Shown here: positions 51,708 to 63,824 of the stretch, piece after piece
Layout: each line of letters starts with the position of its first letter
Position numbering within the stretch: position 1 is the stretch's first letter
NCBI GenBank assembly: GCA_963678705.1
Contig: OY783217.1
Coordinates: forward strand, 6,262,001 to 6,326,000
Length of the DNA stretch: 64,000 nucleotides
Direction: 5' to 3'
Origin: Panorpa germanica
Lineage: Eukaryota; Arthropoda; Insecta; Mecoptera; Panorpidae
Position numbers and translations under genes: made by a program
The notes under the pieces: generated by a model
The model's input: only the letters and a program-made list of their open reading frames with translations
Database searches by the model: none
What the model was told of the DNA's origin: nothing

Positions 51708-51912
51708 GTGTTATGTTTGCCATTTCGCTCTATCTTCAGTAACTATGTTTTCTCTCTCTCTCTCTCATAAGTTTCACTTCTCGTTAGAATAGATAGCATT
51801 TTATTCATTCACAATCTAAGAGTTAACCAGACAATATAATTAATCTTCAAGTCTAATAATTATATCGAATATTAAATAATTTATTATTCTACAACAAGTG
51901 CATCGCTTACAT
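51708..51912 (+). repeat. Dispersed repeat, family Z1, copy 2
   Basis: Partner of 40240-40432 in the same orientation, and interrupted by a (CT)n run (51751-51766) where the other copy has a T/C-rich stretch. The shared end reads GTGCATCGCT. Confidence 0.55.
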
Positions 51913-54900
51913 ACATATTTTCATTAATAGAAATACATCGAATATAACTACGCAATTATTATTTTCCACGAAAAAGATACTTGTTTCGCCCCACCCAGTT
52001 TTAAATAATTGGGAAACATATTGAACTTTATAAATGGTTTTGTAAAATTTAAAATATGAAACCAAATACAAGGTAGCTTCATTCGAACATAAATAATTTG
52101 TTAGCAAAATTAGTGTCAATTTCGTCGTAATGCAATATGTATGCATTCAAGTGAGGCTGTCATTAAATCCAGCGATATTGCAACCATTATGACATGCAAT
52201 ATATGTAACTAGGTATTATTTGCTAGCTGCATGTAGAGACGCGATAGAATACTATTCAACACAATACATCTGTTTAGAGAACTAAGTCCCTCTCAGTAAT
52301 AACAAGCCGAACTAACAAGATGTGTCAAATAATACATTTATCTTTGTGTGAAACTAGAGCACCAGTCCCAAGAATCAAGCACTAGAAGGTAGGAGACCAG
52401 AGACAAGAGATATGGGGCAGGACTAGTGACCCCAGGACATGTCTATTGCAATGATGTGGACTTCATTGTCCGAAAGGTGACAGAGTCCAGATAACTTCAC
52501 ACTATTGTTATGTCAAAAGGTATTTGCTAGGGTTATACACTGGAATGTTTGGGAGATAATATGAAGTGTATAAAATCGGGACAGAAACGAAAAGATAAAG
52601 TACCCCAAAAAAAAGGGGAAAACATATACAAGAAAGAAATTGATTTCTAAGCCGTCATATATGTAAAATTGCACAATCAAGTAGAATTTGAAAATAAATG
52701 CAGGCTATATTAAGAAATACTTCATATAGAAGTACTTAACATTTTTCCGTAAAAATTATCACCTAATATATAACGTATTTCGACCTTTTTTATTGTTATT
52801 TAGATCATAAAATGACTACAACGTTAAGAAGTTGCAGATAAGAAAAATATTAAAGAATTAAGCATTATCTTTGTCATCATAAACAATACAAAAACAACCA
52901 AGTAAATATTTTGAAGTCAAAGTGACTGGAGAAGCGTATGATTCTTTTGTCATGAAAGAATTCCTTTGCAGTTCAGTTTCTCACAGTCGTTTATATGATA
53001 TGTCAATTTTATCGGCTACAAATGGTGAAGCCATTCCACCTATCGGAATACAAATGAAGATAAAGTTGATGTGAACTATAATTGAAATGCAATAGTGATA
53101 GAAACGTCAAAAACTGGGACACTTCACCCAAATTGTATACTGGGAACGCATTATATTTACGCAGCATAGATAGCCAAACATGATTTTATTGATCCCAGTT
53201 ATGCTGATGACTTAACTTAAAATTCAATAAATTACGAACGCCTTATAGTGCCCTAACAGTGAAACGGATAACTTACGATCTCCGACTTTTTCAGTAGGGT
53301 GTAGTCGCATGATGAGTTTTTATTATGAGAGGAGTTTCTCCTTTAATGTTAATGAATACACCACTGTATCAAAAAAGTCTGAATCATGCAACTTTGTACA
53401 TAACGATCACGTCTTCTTTGTGGATTTATAATATAAACTTTAATTACCTTGGATAAAGTAGTATATTGATAAACATTAAAGTAGGAGCTTATTCTCATGA
53501 TAAAGTGTGCTACCGCAACTTGTCTGTTTAAAAAGTATGTACCGCAAATGGTGTTTTTCAGTGTGGGAACAGCTTTGTACAAGGTAGTAGTAAATATATT
53601 CAAAATAATCTGAATTCTTCTTGTTAAATTGGATCAGATTTATATAATCTGAATAAGTTAGACGGCTCTAACGCAATAACACCATGATAAGTATAGTGAC
53701 ATCATGCTAGAGACATCTCACAAGACTGACATGCCCCTCTCTACATCATCTTCTTCGAGCTGATGTTTAACCATGTTATATGCCTTACTATTTTCAAATC
53801 ATCCCGATCCAAATCCAGGAGACAACATATATACACATAACGAGAGAGAGAAAGAGACAGAGATAGTAAAAGGATTTACGCAATAAATGTATGGGGATAC
53901 AAAATTATGGGTTTTTCGAAATAGACTTTAGAGCTTCATAATTTATTTATTTTTACAATGTTTTATCCTTTTTCATATAACATTTTCTAGTATATAATGT
54001 GTTACAATTTGTTTCTGCTGATGTTACAAAAAAACACTAAACTCTTTTTATTTCTCTTTTGTTGTACATTTTATATTTACATTTTATTTAATGGGTTTGC
54101 ACAAAGGGCAAGATTCAAGGACATCTTGTTTATTCGACCAGGATATTAAATAAGTACTATTTTATTTACTACGTCGTTATATTCCTTTGAAGTTCATTTT
54201 TGATCAATTCTTTTATGTTAGTATTACGTTTTCGTGTATTTTTTTAAATGATGTGTAAGAAAGTAAATGTTTGAAAAGACATTACTTAAAAATAAAGGAT
54301 GAAATAGATGTCACAATCAATACTTTAAATTGAAATGTATTGGTTTGTTCCGAAGCAAGAACAAAATAGAAATAAAAGAGGTGTGATATTTCAAATTAAG
54401 GCACGTGATATTTTCAAAAAACATTTTAAGGCTGTAAGCTAGACGTATTAATAGTAGCTTTCTATTCAATTTGTTCCTTAAATAATAACCTTATTTATTA
54501 TTTCTTAATAATAAAATAAAGACTAAAAAATAAAACTAAATCAGTATGCGTAAAAATTAGCAGATTATACTAGTTAAATAATTGCACAAACTGGTGTTAA
54601 ATCTTAGTCGAAATAGTCTCGATGAAATGATAACGCTGGTTTTGTATTTTAATATAAAGATGTTATACGACGTCGTTATAATAGCGATGAGTGGTTGGCA
54701 TTTCGCAAAAAACGGCAATGACGATTGGCGAAAGATAGAATAGTTCTATGAACACACTATCTGTTATAAATGCAATAAGCGTTAACCAAACTAAACGTAT
54801 TGCATAAAAAGCACTATTGCACAAAAGTGCAAGCACATCAATTGCATAATGTACCATACGTGTGACTTAAACATGCGACATTAAACATTTGTTGTAAGAA

Positions 54901-55204
54901 GTTGTACAACACGTCCACACTAGTGCGACATGCAAATTAATACGTTGGAAGCTTGCACTTGTAGAATGAGAATTAAATAAAAAATTATATAATTGGAACG
55001 AAACATAACTGCATATGTTTATGTTCGACCAATTATGTATCACACAGATGCATTATCATACTTTAAGTTAAGTATTCCTATAGACCGCTTCTATCCATCC
55101 CTTATCAATGTGTTATCTCAATCTCTCTACCCGATTAATGTGAAGTATGAAGGGGGTCTATTTCCGAGACACAGACAAGTAATATCTACCATGTCAAGTG
55201 AAGG
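51913..55204. other. Non-coding stretch with weak transposon traces
   Basis: No supported gene. Near 52360 GAGCACCAGTCCCAAGAATC resembles the SINE head region. Near 52990-53075 a frame reads LSATNGEAIPPIGIQMKIKL, the style of a retroelement protease flank, but it ends in a stop at once. 54660-54950 contains CGTCCACACTAGTGCGACA, in the style of a DNA-transposon terminus, with no partner. Confidence 0.35.
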
Positions 55205-55325
55205 GATGTGTCGTGTGATCATTTGGTGGTTCCTAAGTTCAAACCACGAATGTCAGATTCATATCCCGTAGCTAATACAAGAATCCAATGCTTTAGACAC
55301 CCATGCCACCATAGCTTCCCCCACA
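55205..55325 (-). other. tRNA-Leu-like sequence (SINE head or pseudogene)
   Basis: Read on the minus strand, a GGTGGCATGGGTGTCTAAAG segment resembles the 5' half of a tRNA-Leu (A box region). An anticodon-arm-like part and a long variable-arm-like part follow, then GTGGTTTGAACTTAGG, a degenerate B box. Several stems do not pair, so it is not functional. A GC-rich segment lies directly upstream on the same strand (to about 55375). Confidence 0.4.
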
Positions 55326-55375
55326 GCCGGGCCCCCAGACAATGACAATGGCTATCAGAAGCTAACCTACAGTCT

Positions 55376-56964
55376 TTTAGAATGAAATGTCGGTTAAAAC
55401 ATCAAAAGGAATAATCACAAAGAGTTTTTGATAACGAAAAAGCAATTTTGTAATATAATAGTTAAAACATATGTTCAGAAAAAGACATACTATGAGTATT
55501 ATACATACAGTTTTTTCTTTATTATTTTAAAGGGCAGAAACAGTGTCCTGAATGTTAATGCAACACTCTCTTCGAAAAGAAAAGGTTTTATACAAGGTTC
55601 GGTTGCATAGTCACCGCGATCACCAGATTTAAATCCAATAAGTTTCCACTTTAAGGAATTTTCGTACTTGATAATACGAGTATAAGTAATCCCTTTTGTG
55701 ACAAAGTGGGCATAATTATAAAAATTAATTTAAGCGTATATATAAAACTGGTTGTACTAATATTATTGTTGTGGTATTCCGTACTTAACTGTATAACGAC
55801 TTTTGGACCCATTGTACACATGCTCCTTTTCTCTGCTAGTTATTTAGAAAATTTTAAATGATGAATATAAATTGCAAGCAATAAAACTGAAATAAAAGCC
55901 AAAGTCATTATTAAACTTCAGGTATCCAAAGTATTCCAAAATGTAATGGAAATGAATTTTATAACCAAAGTTCATGAACCTGAACCAAAACTAAATGGGC
56001 TATAACCCCCCTCCGCTTACGCTCTATCACCATAAGGTGACACATTAGAATCGCATATTACAGCTCTGAGTTATAAAGTAGCTTAATTTCACTGGTCGTG
56101 ATAAATTAGTCCCTTGTTCTAGAATCAACCCCCCTCGTACCCGGCTATGTAACCTACCCTTATAAACGAGAACCATCGTTGTAAAGAATGAAATATATAG
56201 GCTATAACTATACCTACACCTATATTAAGTACCTTTAACCCTTTCTGATTGAAGTACTCACGTATCAAATATACGAAACATGAATTTGATGACATGAGAT
56301 AGCTATATTAGATTGTATACGTGTGTGAAAGAGATACGTGTTGAAAGTGACATAAATTCATTTTTTTTAATGTTAATAAAAAATGCTATAACATGTTATG
56401 TAATGGGGTGGTTTATTTTGTGCTACTTTATGGGGTAGATACAGGTGGTAGAGGGTGGTGATCTGGCTGCATGCTTTTTTATAGAGCTCTTTGCTCGTAA
56501 TACGTGAACGAGAACACCTGAGTTTTATACGCTGTTAAATATTTGTATTTTATGATGTTAATTTTAAAAACAAGTTTATTTGTTTTTGTTTATTTTGTTT
56601 GTTTTATTTTTTTTGAGGATATTTGCGATTGCCTGATATAAAGCTTTGCAGATTATAAATATTATTATTCTAGGGGCGTTTAAAAATGTATTTTATTTGT
56701 AAATCGTTATCAAAGATTCGCAATTCACATATTTAATAATTTTGTAGTTATTTTTTAAAAATCATATTGGTTCAAAATGAGATGATTGCTCCTGGTTTAC
56801 TTGCTAGACGATCAGGTAAATTTAAACAGAATTTCTTCAAACGTAGACTAGTATGACAGACGAAAAAAGATCCTGAAACACCACTATCGTCATAAAAATC
56901 ACTCTTTTTTTATGACTAGTTTATTTAATTCATTATACAGTGTATATTACAATATTCACAATAC
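55376..56964. other. Non-coding stretch
   Basis: No supported gene. 55990-56170 has C-rich patches without recognisable content. Confidence 0.45.
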
Positions 56965-57165
56965 AGTGTAATATTAGATGTGATTAAAAGTCTCTCTGCT
57001 AATCCTAAATTTTTGTTAAGTGATTCAAAATGAATTAGTGAATTATTTAAATATTTAGATAATACTAAAATAGAATTATAAATATCATGTTAAATATATA
57101 TAAAAAAAAATGATGATGGTGATGGCTATAACGTCAAGGCAAAATAAATAATTAAAAAATATAAA
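56965..57165 (+). mobile_element. LINE 3' end, same family as 25155-25660
   Basis: The plus-strand frame reads VIKSLSANPKFLLSDSK, stop, ISELFKYLDNTKIEL, stop. This lines up with the minus-strand LINE at 25 kb over both the coding end and the 3' UTR (GGCTATAACGTCAAGG against GTCTATGACAGATAAA, then AATAAAT). The in-frame stop shows decay. Confidence 0.65.
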
Positions 57166-57840
57166 AATCATTATCAGTAGTTACAAACCGTTTAACGATT
57201 TCTAGATAATAAATATCAAAATCGATTAATAAATTGCAATATTAGACCGAGTCTAACGATAGTGTCTCAATCATTCTAGTGGCTAAAGTTGAATTTAATC
57301 CTTTATAAAATATACGAGTATTATATTATGTACATGGGAAGCTGAAAGCAGTGCTAGTGATCATAATCAATTGGTTTAATAACGTTATGTATTTAATGTA
57401 GTGGTTTTTACATATTAGTATATTTTAGACGATACTAAATCCTTAAACAAACATACAATACATATGTAAAACAAGTGATTAAATTGGATTATTATAGTGA
57501 TTAAGATTAGTAATAAATTTTCAACGATTAATTAGCAATGAGATCTAGGATCGTTGTCTCTTATTACCGTCTTTCATAGGGTAAACATGTGTGTTAGCTC
57601 AGAAAAATTATAAAAATAAATAAACTATTAACTGGTAAAATAGAGTTTTTTTAAATCCTACATATGGATATATATATATATAGGTAATAAAATCAATATA
57701 AAAATAATGCAATATACTCCTGTTATAAATATCCATTGTAAATTGTATAAAAAGCAATACAGAGAAGAGTGGTACATTAACGTAATACATAAAATGATTC
57801 GTAATTAAAGTCAATTACCCTCAATTCAAAAGCACCGATG
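57166..57840. other. AT-rich non-coding stretch
   Basis: No supported gene. Confidence 0.45.
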
Positions 57841-57856
57841 CAGCAGCAGCAGCAGC
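57841..57856. repeat. (CAG)n short repeat
   Basis: Five CAG units plus one base; not within any supported ORF. Confidence 0.9.
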
Positions 57857-59029
57857 GCTGTTGTATTGTGTGTTGTATTTGTCATAAAGTATTCATCAGT
57901 AGTGTTAATTTGAACATAAAATCAGCATAAACAACGTCATCAGTATTTTAATTAAAAAATTAATACACTACCAATAAAAGTGTACTCGAATTTTTTTTAA
58001 AAAAAGTTTAAATAAAAAATCAACTATTTCATGGATAAATTCGTATAGTAGACGCATGCATAACATGTATAATACGTTCCTTGTTGTATTAAATCGTGTT
58101 ATAGGTATAGGAAACTGTGCGAAAAAAACAATATACGTTTTATTTAATTTAACAACAACATTTAGAGAATACTTTGATATAATTGAGAAGTTCTTCGCCT
58201 CTGCACTACGCCTTACCACTTAGTTAAATATAGACAAGAACGCTAAATATAGCAGCAGTAATAAAATATAAACAATTTAGAACCTTGGGAAAATTCAGAC
58301 TACCTTAGGACTGTGTGCGACAGCTGCTATAGTTACAATTATGACTTAGACCTTTTCCGATAAAAATATTTATGGTTAAGTAAAAAAACAATCTTAATAT
58401 ATAAAATATATTACTCATAAAACTTATAAAATATCAAAATACTGATATGAATTTGCAGACAGGTGTATAAACCATAATAGTTTTTCAACAAATCATAAAA
58501 TTTTACTAATGTTTTAAAGTAAAAACTAGTTTTTAAAGTTGTAGCGATTATAGTTCAAGTACTGTGTAATAAGTGCTAATAGTTATATACTAAAAAAGCT
58601 CAAAGTTTCAAACTTAAACAAACTATTTACTCAACTTTCATAAAGTTTACAAAATTGTTACAAAACAAATATCTAGCGTTACATTTTAGCGGAATACATT
58701 GCATGTACTTGTAGAGTATGTTCTTGTATTTGCAATAACTGTAAGCAACTCAACTAAATGAATTAGCATACAATTATGTCTATTATCACGCTCACAGCTT
58801 GTGTCGTACTAACACTAACGAAGGCGCTAAATATCAATTAAATAGACGCAGGATGTTACTTGAAAACAAATTATTCTGGATCTTAGTTTTCATTGCTCAG
58901 TGCAGACAGAGTCTTACTTGGAATACAGTTTTGAAAGTAATTGCTATTACTGTTTTAATTTCTTATTATGCTTTGATTTTACCTATTATTTATAAAACTG
59001 TTTTGGTATTTTCTAAAAATATAGTATTC
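57857..59029. other. AT-rich non-coding stretch
   Basis: No supported gene. The 96-codon frame from 58799 runs into the LINE fragment downstream and has no recognisable domain of its own. Confidence 0.45.
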
Positions 59030-59303
59030 ACTGGAAAGGTTTTAATCTCATACCTACTTTTTCAAAAGAGAACCTCAACCAATATGTGAACACAGTAACA
59101 ACTAACTAATAGTAAAGCATATTATTCTTAGTACCAGGCTATAATGTGCCTGAGGAATACAGCCAGATATTTGAAAGCCGGGAATGTCTAAAAAACGTAT
59201 TGACTTTATCAATAAAACTAATTTATAAGGTGTAATCTAAATGTATATATTCTTTTAAGTACTAATAACTTTTGAAAGTTGATCCACTTAAATAAATAAA
59301 AAA
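59030..59303 (+). mobile_element. Jockey-like LINE 3' end, second copy
   Basis: It matches 9603-10080: AACCTCAACCAATATGTGAA (against AACCACAACC...), GTAAAGCATATTATT, and the tail ACTTTTGAAAGTTGATCCAC with AATAAATAAA. A stretch of the ORF is deleted and frameshifted. Downstream a frame still reads GYNVPEEYSQIFESRECLKN, which aligns with the IPQEY region of the first copy. Confidence 0.75.
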
Positions 59304-61771
59304 TGCCAGTGGAAACTATAATTAGCATTTTGCAATTAACGTGTAAAGTAAATATAATAAAATTTTGTTACAATTTTCACAATCAGATTTACTGCAATCC
59401 TCTCTACTTAGAATTTCGTTCTTAAAAAAAATATGTATATTTTGTAAATCGTATCAATAACTCCAATAATTTCCTTTTTAAAGGGTACATACATTTACAT
59501 ACAAATTCTCAAATAAACTAAAAGGTGGTAGTTTCAAAAAGAGCCACCGAAAAGACTGTAGAATTAGATTTTATTAAAGTTTGAGGTTAGGTTGCACGTA
59601 TGCGTATGCACAGCTGTAACTAAATGATCCGACACTGTAACTTGTTCCTAACAATGTAATATGCAACGTGTGTTGTAATAAAACTTTAATAAATTTTGTA
59701 CGAGTAGCTACGGGAATTACATTCAATTTGTTTCCTCAACTTCTAGGAACAACATTGTAGTTATAAAAAGCAATTAGAAATAAAATTGCAAAAATTTGTA
59801 ATGAGAAAATATTATTTATTTTTGTGAATAAACAAACATTTTAAAAGGGATTTCGTAAAAAGTTCATATATCTTGTTTGACGTATTAAGATACCGAAATT
59901 AAAGGTACATAAATAAGAGTAGAATAAAAATAAATATGTGTGTAAAATATATTTTGTGTTTAGTATTTATGTTGGCCCAGTTTTATAAACGTCCAAAAAA
60001 TACAAAAAAATATGAAAACGAAAAAAAAAAAAAAAATAATTCGATCTTCCTTGCAAAAGTTTTCTATATATACGAACTCTCATAAATAAGATTTTAGCAA
60101 GCCTTCAAAGTTGGGAACAACTTCGTAAAAATTTGCTGTAATCGCAAATGAAGTATTTTAGTTATACATAAAAGGTTATACTCGTATACAAGTATATATA
60201 ATTTGTTACAAGTTCAGAATGTTTGCTTATATTGTAACACTAAATGCACAATAAGTTTGAAGGGTGACATATAGATGGCACCACTATTGATAAATCCATA
60301 TGATATTTAGATAGTACCAACATTCAAACAATATCTGTTTCATGACATTCTTATTAACAGTGTACGAATTACAGTAGTTTTAGTGATATGTAGTTACAAC
60401 ACTGTTACCAATTACTTTCCATTGACGTACTATGAAGTACTACTCCGCCTATATATAATTCCAATCTAAACGAATGAAATAAATTAGAATATCAGTTTTC
60501 GTTATCAAACCTGAATAACTGTAATAACATTGAATAAAGTAAGATACTTACTTCCATTAAATTGTGCAGTAAAAAAGTCTTTAATCTAAAATTAATTTAA
60601 AATAAATGAATGAATGTTCGTTCTATAGTCTGAAGATAAAATGGAATTATATTTTATACGTAATATAAAGAAAATTAAGTACGTATTATAATTCACAGCG
60701 ATTGGCTCGCTGATATTAAGCTGCGATATTCCGATCACGTGGCATGATACGAGTATGAGCACTTTCTGTATATGGTACTCTGAGGGATGGTAGAGCGATA
60801 TAGGGCTGGTATAACTATCTACGTGGCGTGGCGAGCACTGTCTTCGAACCGAACATGTCCGTACTTGTGTCTGTATAAACGAATTAAAGCAAAGTCGTAG
60901 TTTAATTAAAACTAGGATCTAATGTGTTCACAACTAGGTGATAAATTTAAAATAATTGTATCATGTTCGTTAAGGTTGGAATTTATTCATATTTACAAAT
61001 GTTGTGTTTTAGAGGGACTATAAAAATGGAAATATAGTTATAATTTTTGTATTATTTATCCCTAAGATTTATCTTTGCTTTACTTTGTTATTATAAAAAT
61101 TACAACAAAAGGTTATTAAAAAAAGTTGCATATAATATTATTATCTACAAAAAAGCTCTTCACAAAATTTTTCTGAAAGTTATAGTTTTCAAGGTAAACA
61201 AAAAAATACTGACGACATTCTTATTTTCAAGATGGCAGCCTAATAGTGTATCTGCTACATGATACATATTCAAAATGTAGGGTTGTTCTCTTTTTAACGA
61301 CGGATTTGTCTGACTAGTAATAATACAGTTTACATACTTATTTAATTAGTGTCGCTAATTGAAAATACTAGACTACAAGTGTGCACAATTTTGACAAAAT
61401 ATGTTCTTGAACATTTAAACTGAAATATTTAATTAAATCTTAATTAATAACTATAACATGTAAGCATTTAGTATAAGGACTATTCAATATTTAGCGCTTA
61501 CAAGTTTAATTAGAAATAGCTTGAAAATAGAGAAATATTATGAAAATATTTATACACACCGTACAGTTATACACATAGCTTCTATGATGATTGAGAATAG
61601 GGTGTTTGAAAAGGTTACAACACCTGTTTGCATCATCTATTTTTAAGTTATTTAGGGTCTTTTTTGTCCATTTTTACCAACTCAACGCTTTTCATTTAGT
61701 TTCATTCTCTACATTTTTTTAATACATGTATATTTGGAACCCAGGCTGAACTTATTCAGACGATTACTGTT
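59304..61771. other. AT-rich non-coding stretch
   Basis: No supported gene. 60700-60870 is GC-richer, with two imperfect direct copies of an ACGTGGCRTG motif (near 60737 and 60822). GATGGCACCA occurs near 60275. Confidence 0.4.
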
Positions 61772-61775
61772 TTAA

Positions 61776-62057
61776 ACATAGAGATATTAGAATAGAGTGC
61801 GCAAAGGGGATGGCCGCATGTAAGAGGAAGGGATAATGGCAAAGAGAGAGATAGCTGCCGAGTGTCTGATCTGTTTCTTTCTAGCCGAACCGCTGCTTCT
61901 GGCTTGGCTGATTAGCGGTGAGGTAAGGGGTAAGCAAGCAAGCAGACGCAGTGCTAGGCTAGAAAGAGATACAGAGGACACTCGACAGCTATCTCACTCT
62001 TTGCCTTTATCGCAGTATTCAGCCTCTTGTGCTCTCTATTCTTATATCTCTATGGTG
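61776..62057. mobile_element. Foldback MITE flanked by TTAA
   Basis: This 282-bp GC-richer island is an inverted repeat over nearly its whole length. The outer ends read CATAGAGATAT on the left and, reverse-complemented, on the right, continuing with AGAATAGAG in both. In the middle of the arms, 61838-61866 and 61977-62005 pair at 27 of 29 positions. Further in, TCTTTCTAGCC pairs with its complement in the right arm, and homology continues to a loop of about 20-30 bases near 61916. TTAA lies at both edges (61772-61775 and 62058-62061), the target duplication used by piggyBac-type elements. It encodes no transposase. Open frames on both strands through here are by-products of the GC-rich arms. 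TTAA also occurs often by chance in this DNA, so the superfamily is inferred; the foldback structure is seen directly. Confidence 0.8.
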
Positions 62058-62061
62058 TTAA

Positions 62062-63776
62062 ATGTTATAGAAGGCAATTGAAAATATATCTTTTAAATAA
62101 ACACATTAGAATTGTATATACCAATATTTTCTGAAGACATTACAGCTTAGAACAATACAAAAAAACCGATTCTATGAATGTTTTAGTTTACAAGACCCGT
62201 TTTAAAAGTAAATGAACTTTATTGATGATTATTTATACTGTTACATTTTAAGGGGTTGATTTATTACGTCCCCCCGCAACAGTATTGAGAAACCCTTAGG
62301 TCAATCCGTCAAATATTTTGAATATCCGCCCCATTTAACCGACTCTTTTCAATATCCTATCGCATTTCATATTCCGTTGAGGATTCGCCTCTAATTCTAA
62401 ATGATGGGAACACGTCCGCAATTTTCTACGGTATTATTGATACTCTGATGTTATAGGTATTATTGTATTGTGTTTTAGTATTTTACACAGATCTAACACA
62501 ACAATATTCGTCTCTTTCTAATGTATATTATTTCGTATATATTTGTTTCCTTTTTTGTACGCTATTAGCTGTATTCTAAAATGGTAAAATGGCAAAACAG
62601 ACATCCCTTGAGGCTATTTCAAATGTACGTGAAGTCGTTCATTGTAAAATATAAACAATAGCTTTGTTATTTACAATAAAAGTGAAGCTTCGAAGAGAAT
62701 ATCTTGTTATATTGGGGTTGTTAATAGTGTATTTGTTATTTTAATGTTTTGTTTTTATGCTTTGACTACGTGCTGAATAGGATTCAATTCGATTTTAGTT
62801 TCTTTTTTCTAAATATAAACGAAACCAATTCTGTGACAAATTTTTAAATGTTTCGTTGCTGAGTTGTATAAATTTCAATATGTTACAATAACTAGCAGAC
62901 GACAAAGCCTTTGGGTATGTAAATGCCAATACAAATACGTTCATTTATTAATAAAATATTCAGCTTAACATTGTCTTGATTAAGAAACTAAATGGTCAAT
63001 AATTTTTATTTTTTTTATATTTGCAAAGTTATCACTCTATTCACATGTAATTTTATTATAAAATTTACTGATTTGTTTCTCTATTAGAAAAATAAAAAAA
63101 ACTAGTGTAACTTCACGTAAAATGTATTTACCTCTCATTCACTCTCATTGCTTCTATTGTAAATGCTTCGAACTTTGATTAAATATATCTAAAGTTCGAA
63201 AGAGTCGATCGACTTCAAATTTTCAGGATAATTAGACAATGATATGTGCAAAAAATGAGCAACATTATACCATGAGGTTCATACCATGGCAGCTTACTTT
63301 TAAAGATATAATTTAACATTTACATATTTGAAATATTGCTATAAAAACTATTCAAATTTATTATAACAAAAATTGAAAATAATACAAATTGGCTAAAAAT
63401 ATTTAAGACGTTCAACACTATAGTAAGAAGAATATACCGCTTCTCTATTTCAGACATTTTATGGTTTTCAGATAACAAATTACTCTGTCAAATTCTATGT
63501 TTACAATGACATCTAAGTATATGGACTACAATTTTTCACTTAGAAATAAAATTGCTTGTTCGCTATACATCACTTTGGAAACTATGAATTTATGATCACA
63601 TTTTTCACAAACTGTGTTTTATAGCCATATGTAGGTCGGGGTTGGTTTGGAGTAACATTTATGATAGCAGAATTTTTGTGTTTATTAAAAGATAATAGAT
63701 ATTTTGCTATAAATTCAGTTTAAGAGCAAGTCATTATGTTTGAAATAATTATTACTTAAAACAAAATGTATGGAAA
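62062..63776. other. Non-coding stretch
   Basis: No supported gene. 62250-62420 is less AT-rich, with C-runs but no recognisable content. TTCGAAAGAGTCGATCGACT near 63197 resembles part of the Helitron-like fragment at 38476. Confidence 0.45.
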
Positions 63777-63824
63777 AGGACGGTGGTCCTAAGAAGACCG
63801 TGAAGTATAATTAAAAAAAAAAAA
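63777..63824 (+). mobile_element. 48-bp LINE tail insertion with target duplication
   Basis: GGACGGTGGTCCTAAGAAG, then ACCGTGAAG and a run of 12 A's, match the LINE tails at 25380 and 45220. The insert is flanked by a perfect 9-bp duplication, GTATGGAAA (63768-63776 and 63825-63833). Only the last ~50 bases of the source element were copied. Confidence 0.75.

Noticed and set aside
54993..55271. 92-codon plus-strand ORF
   Set aside because: No domain or coding signature; it runs into the antisense of the tRNA-like segment.
61787..62081. Two overlapping ORFs (64 and 81 codons) in a GC-rich island
   Set aside because: The island is a foldback MITE; the frames are by-products of its arms.
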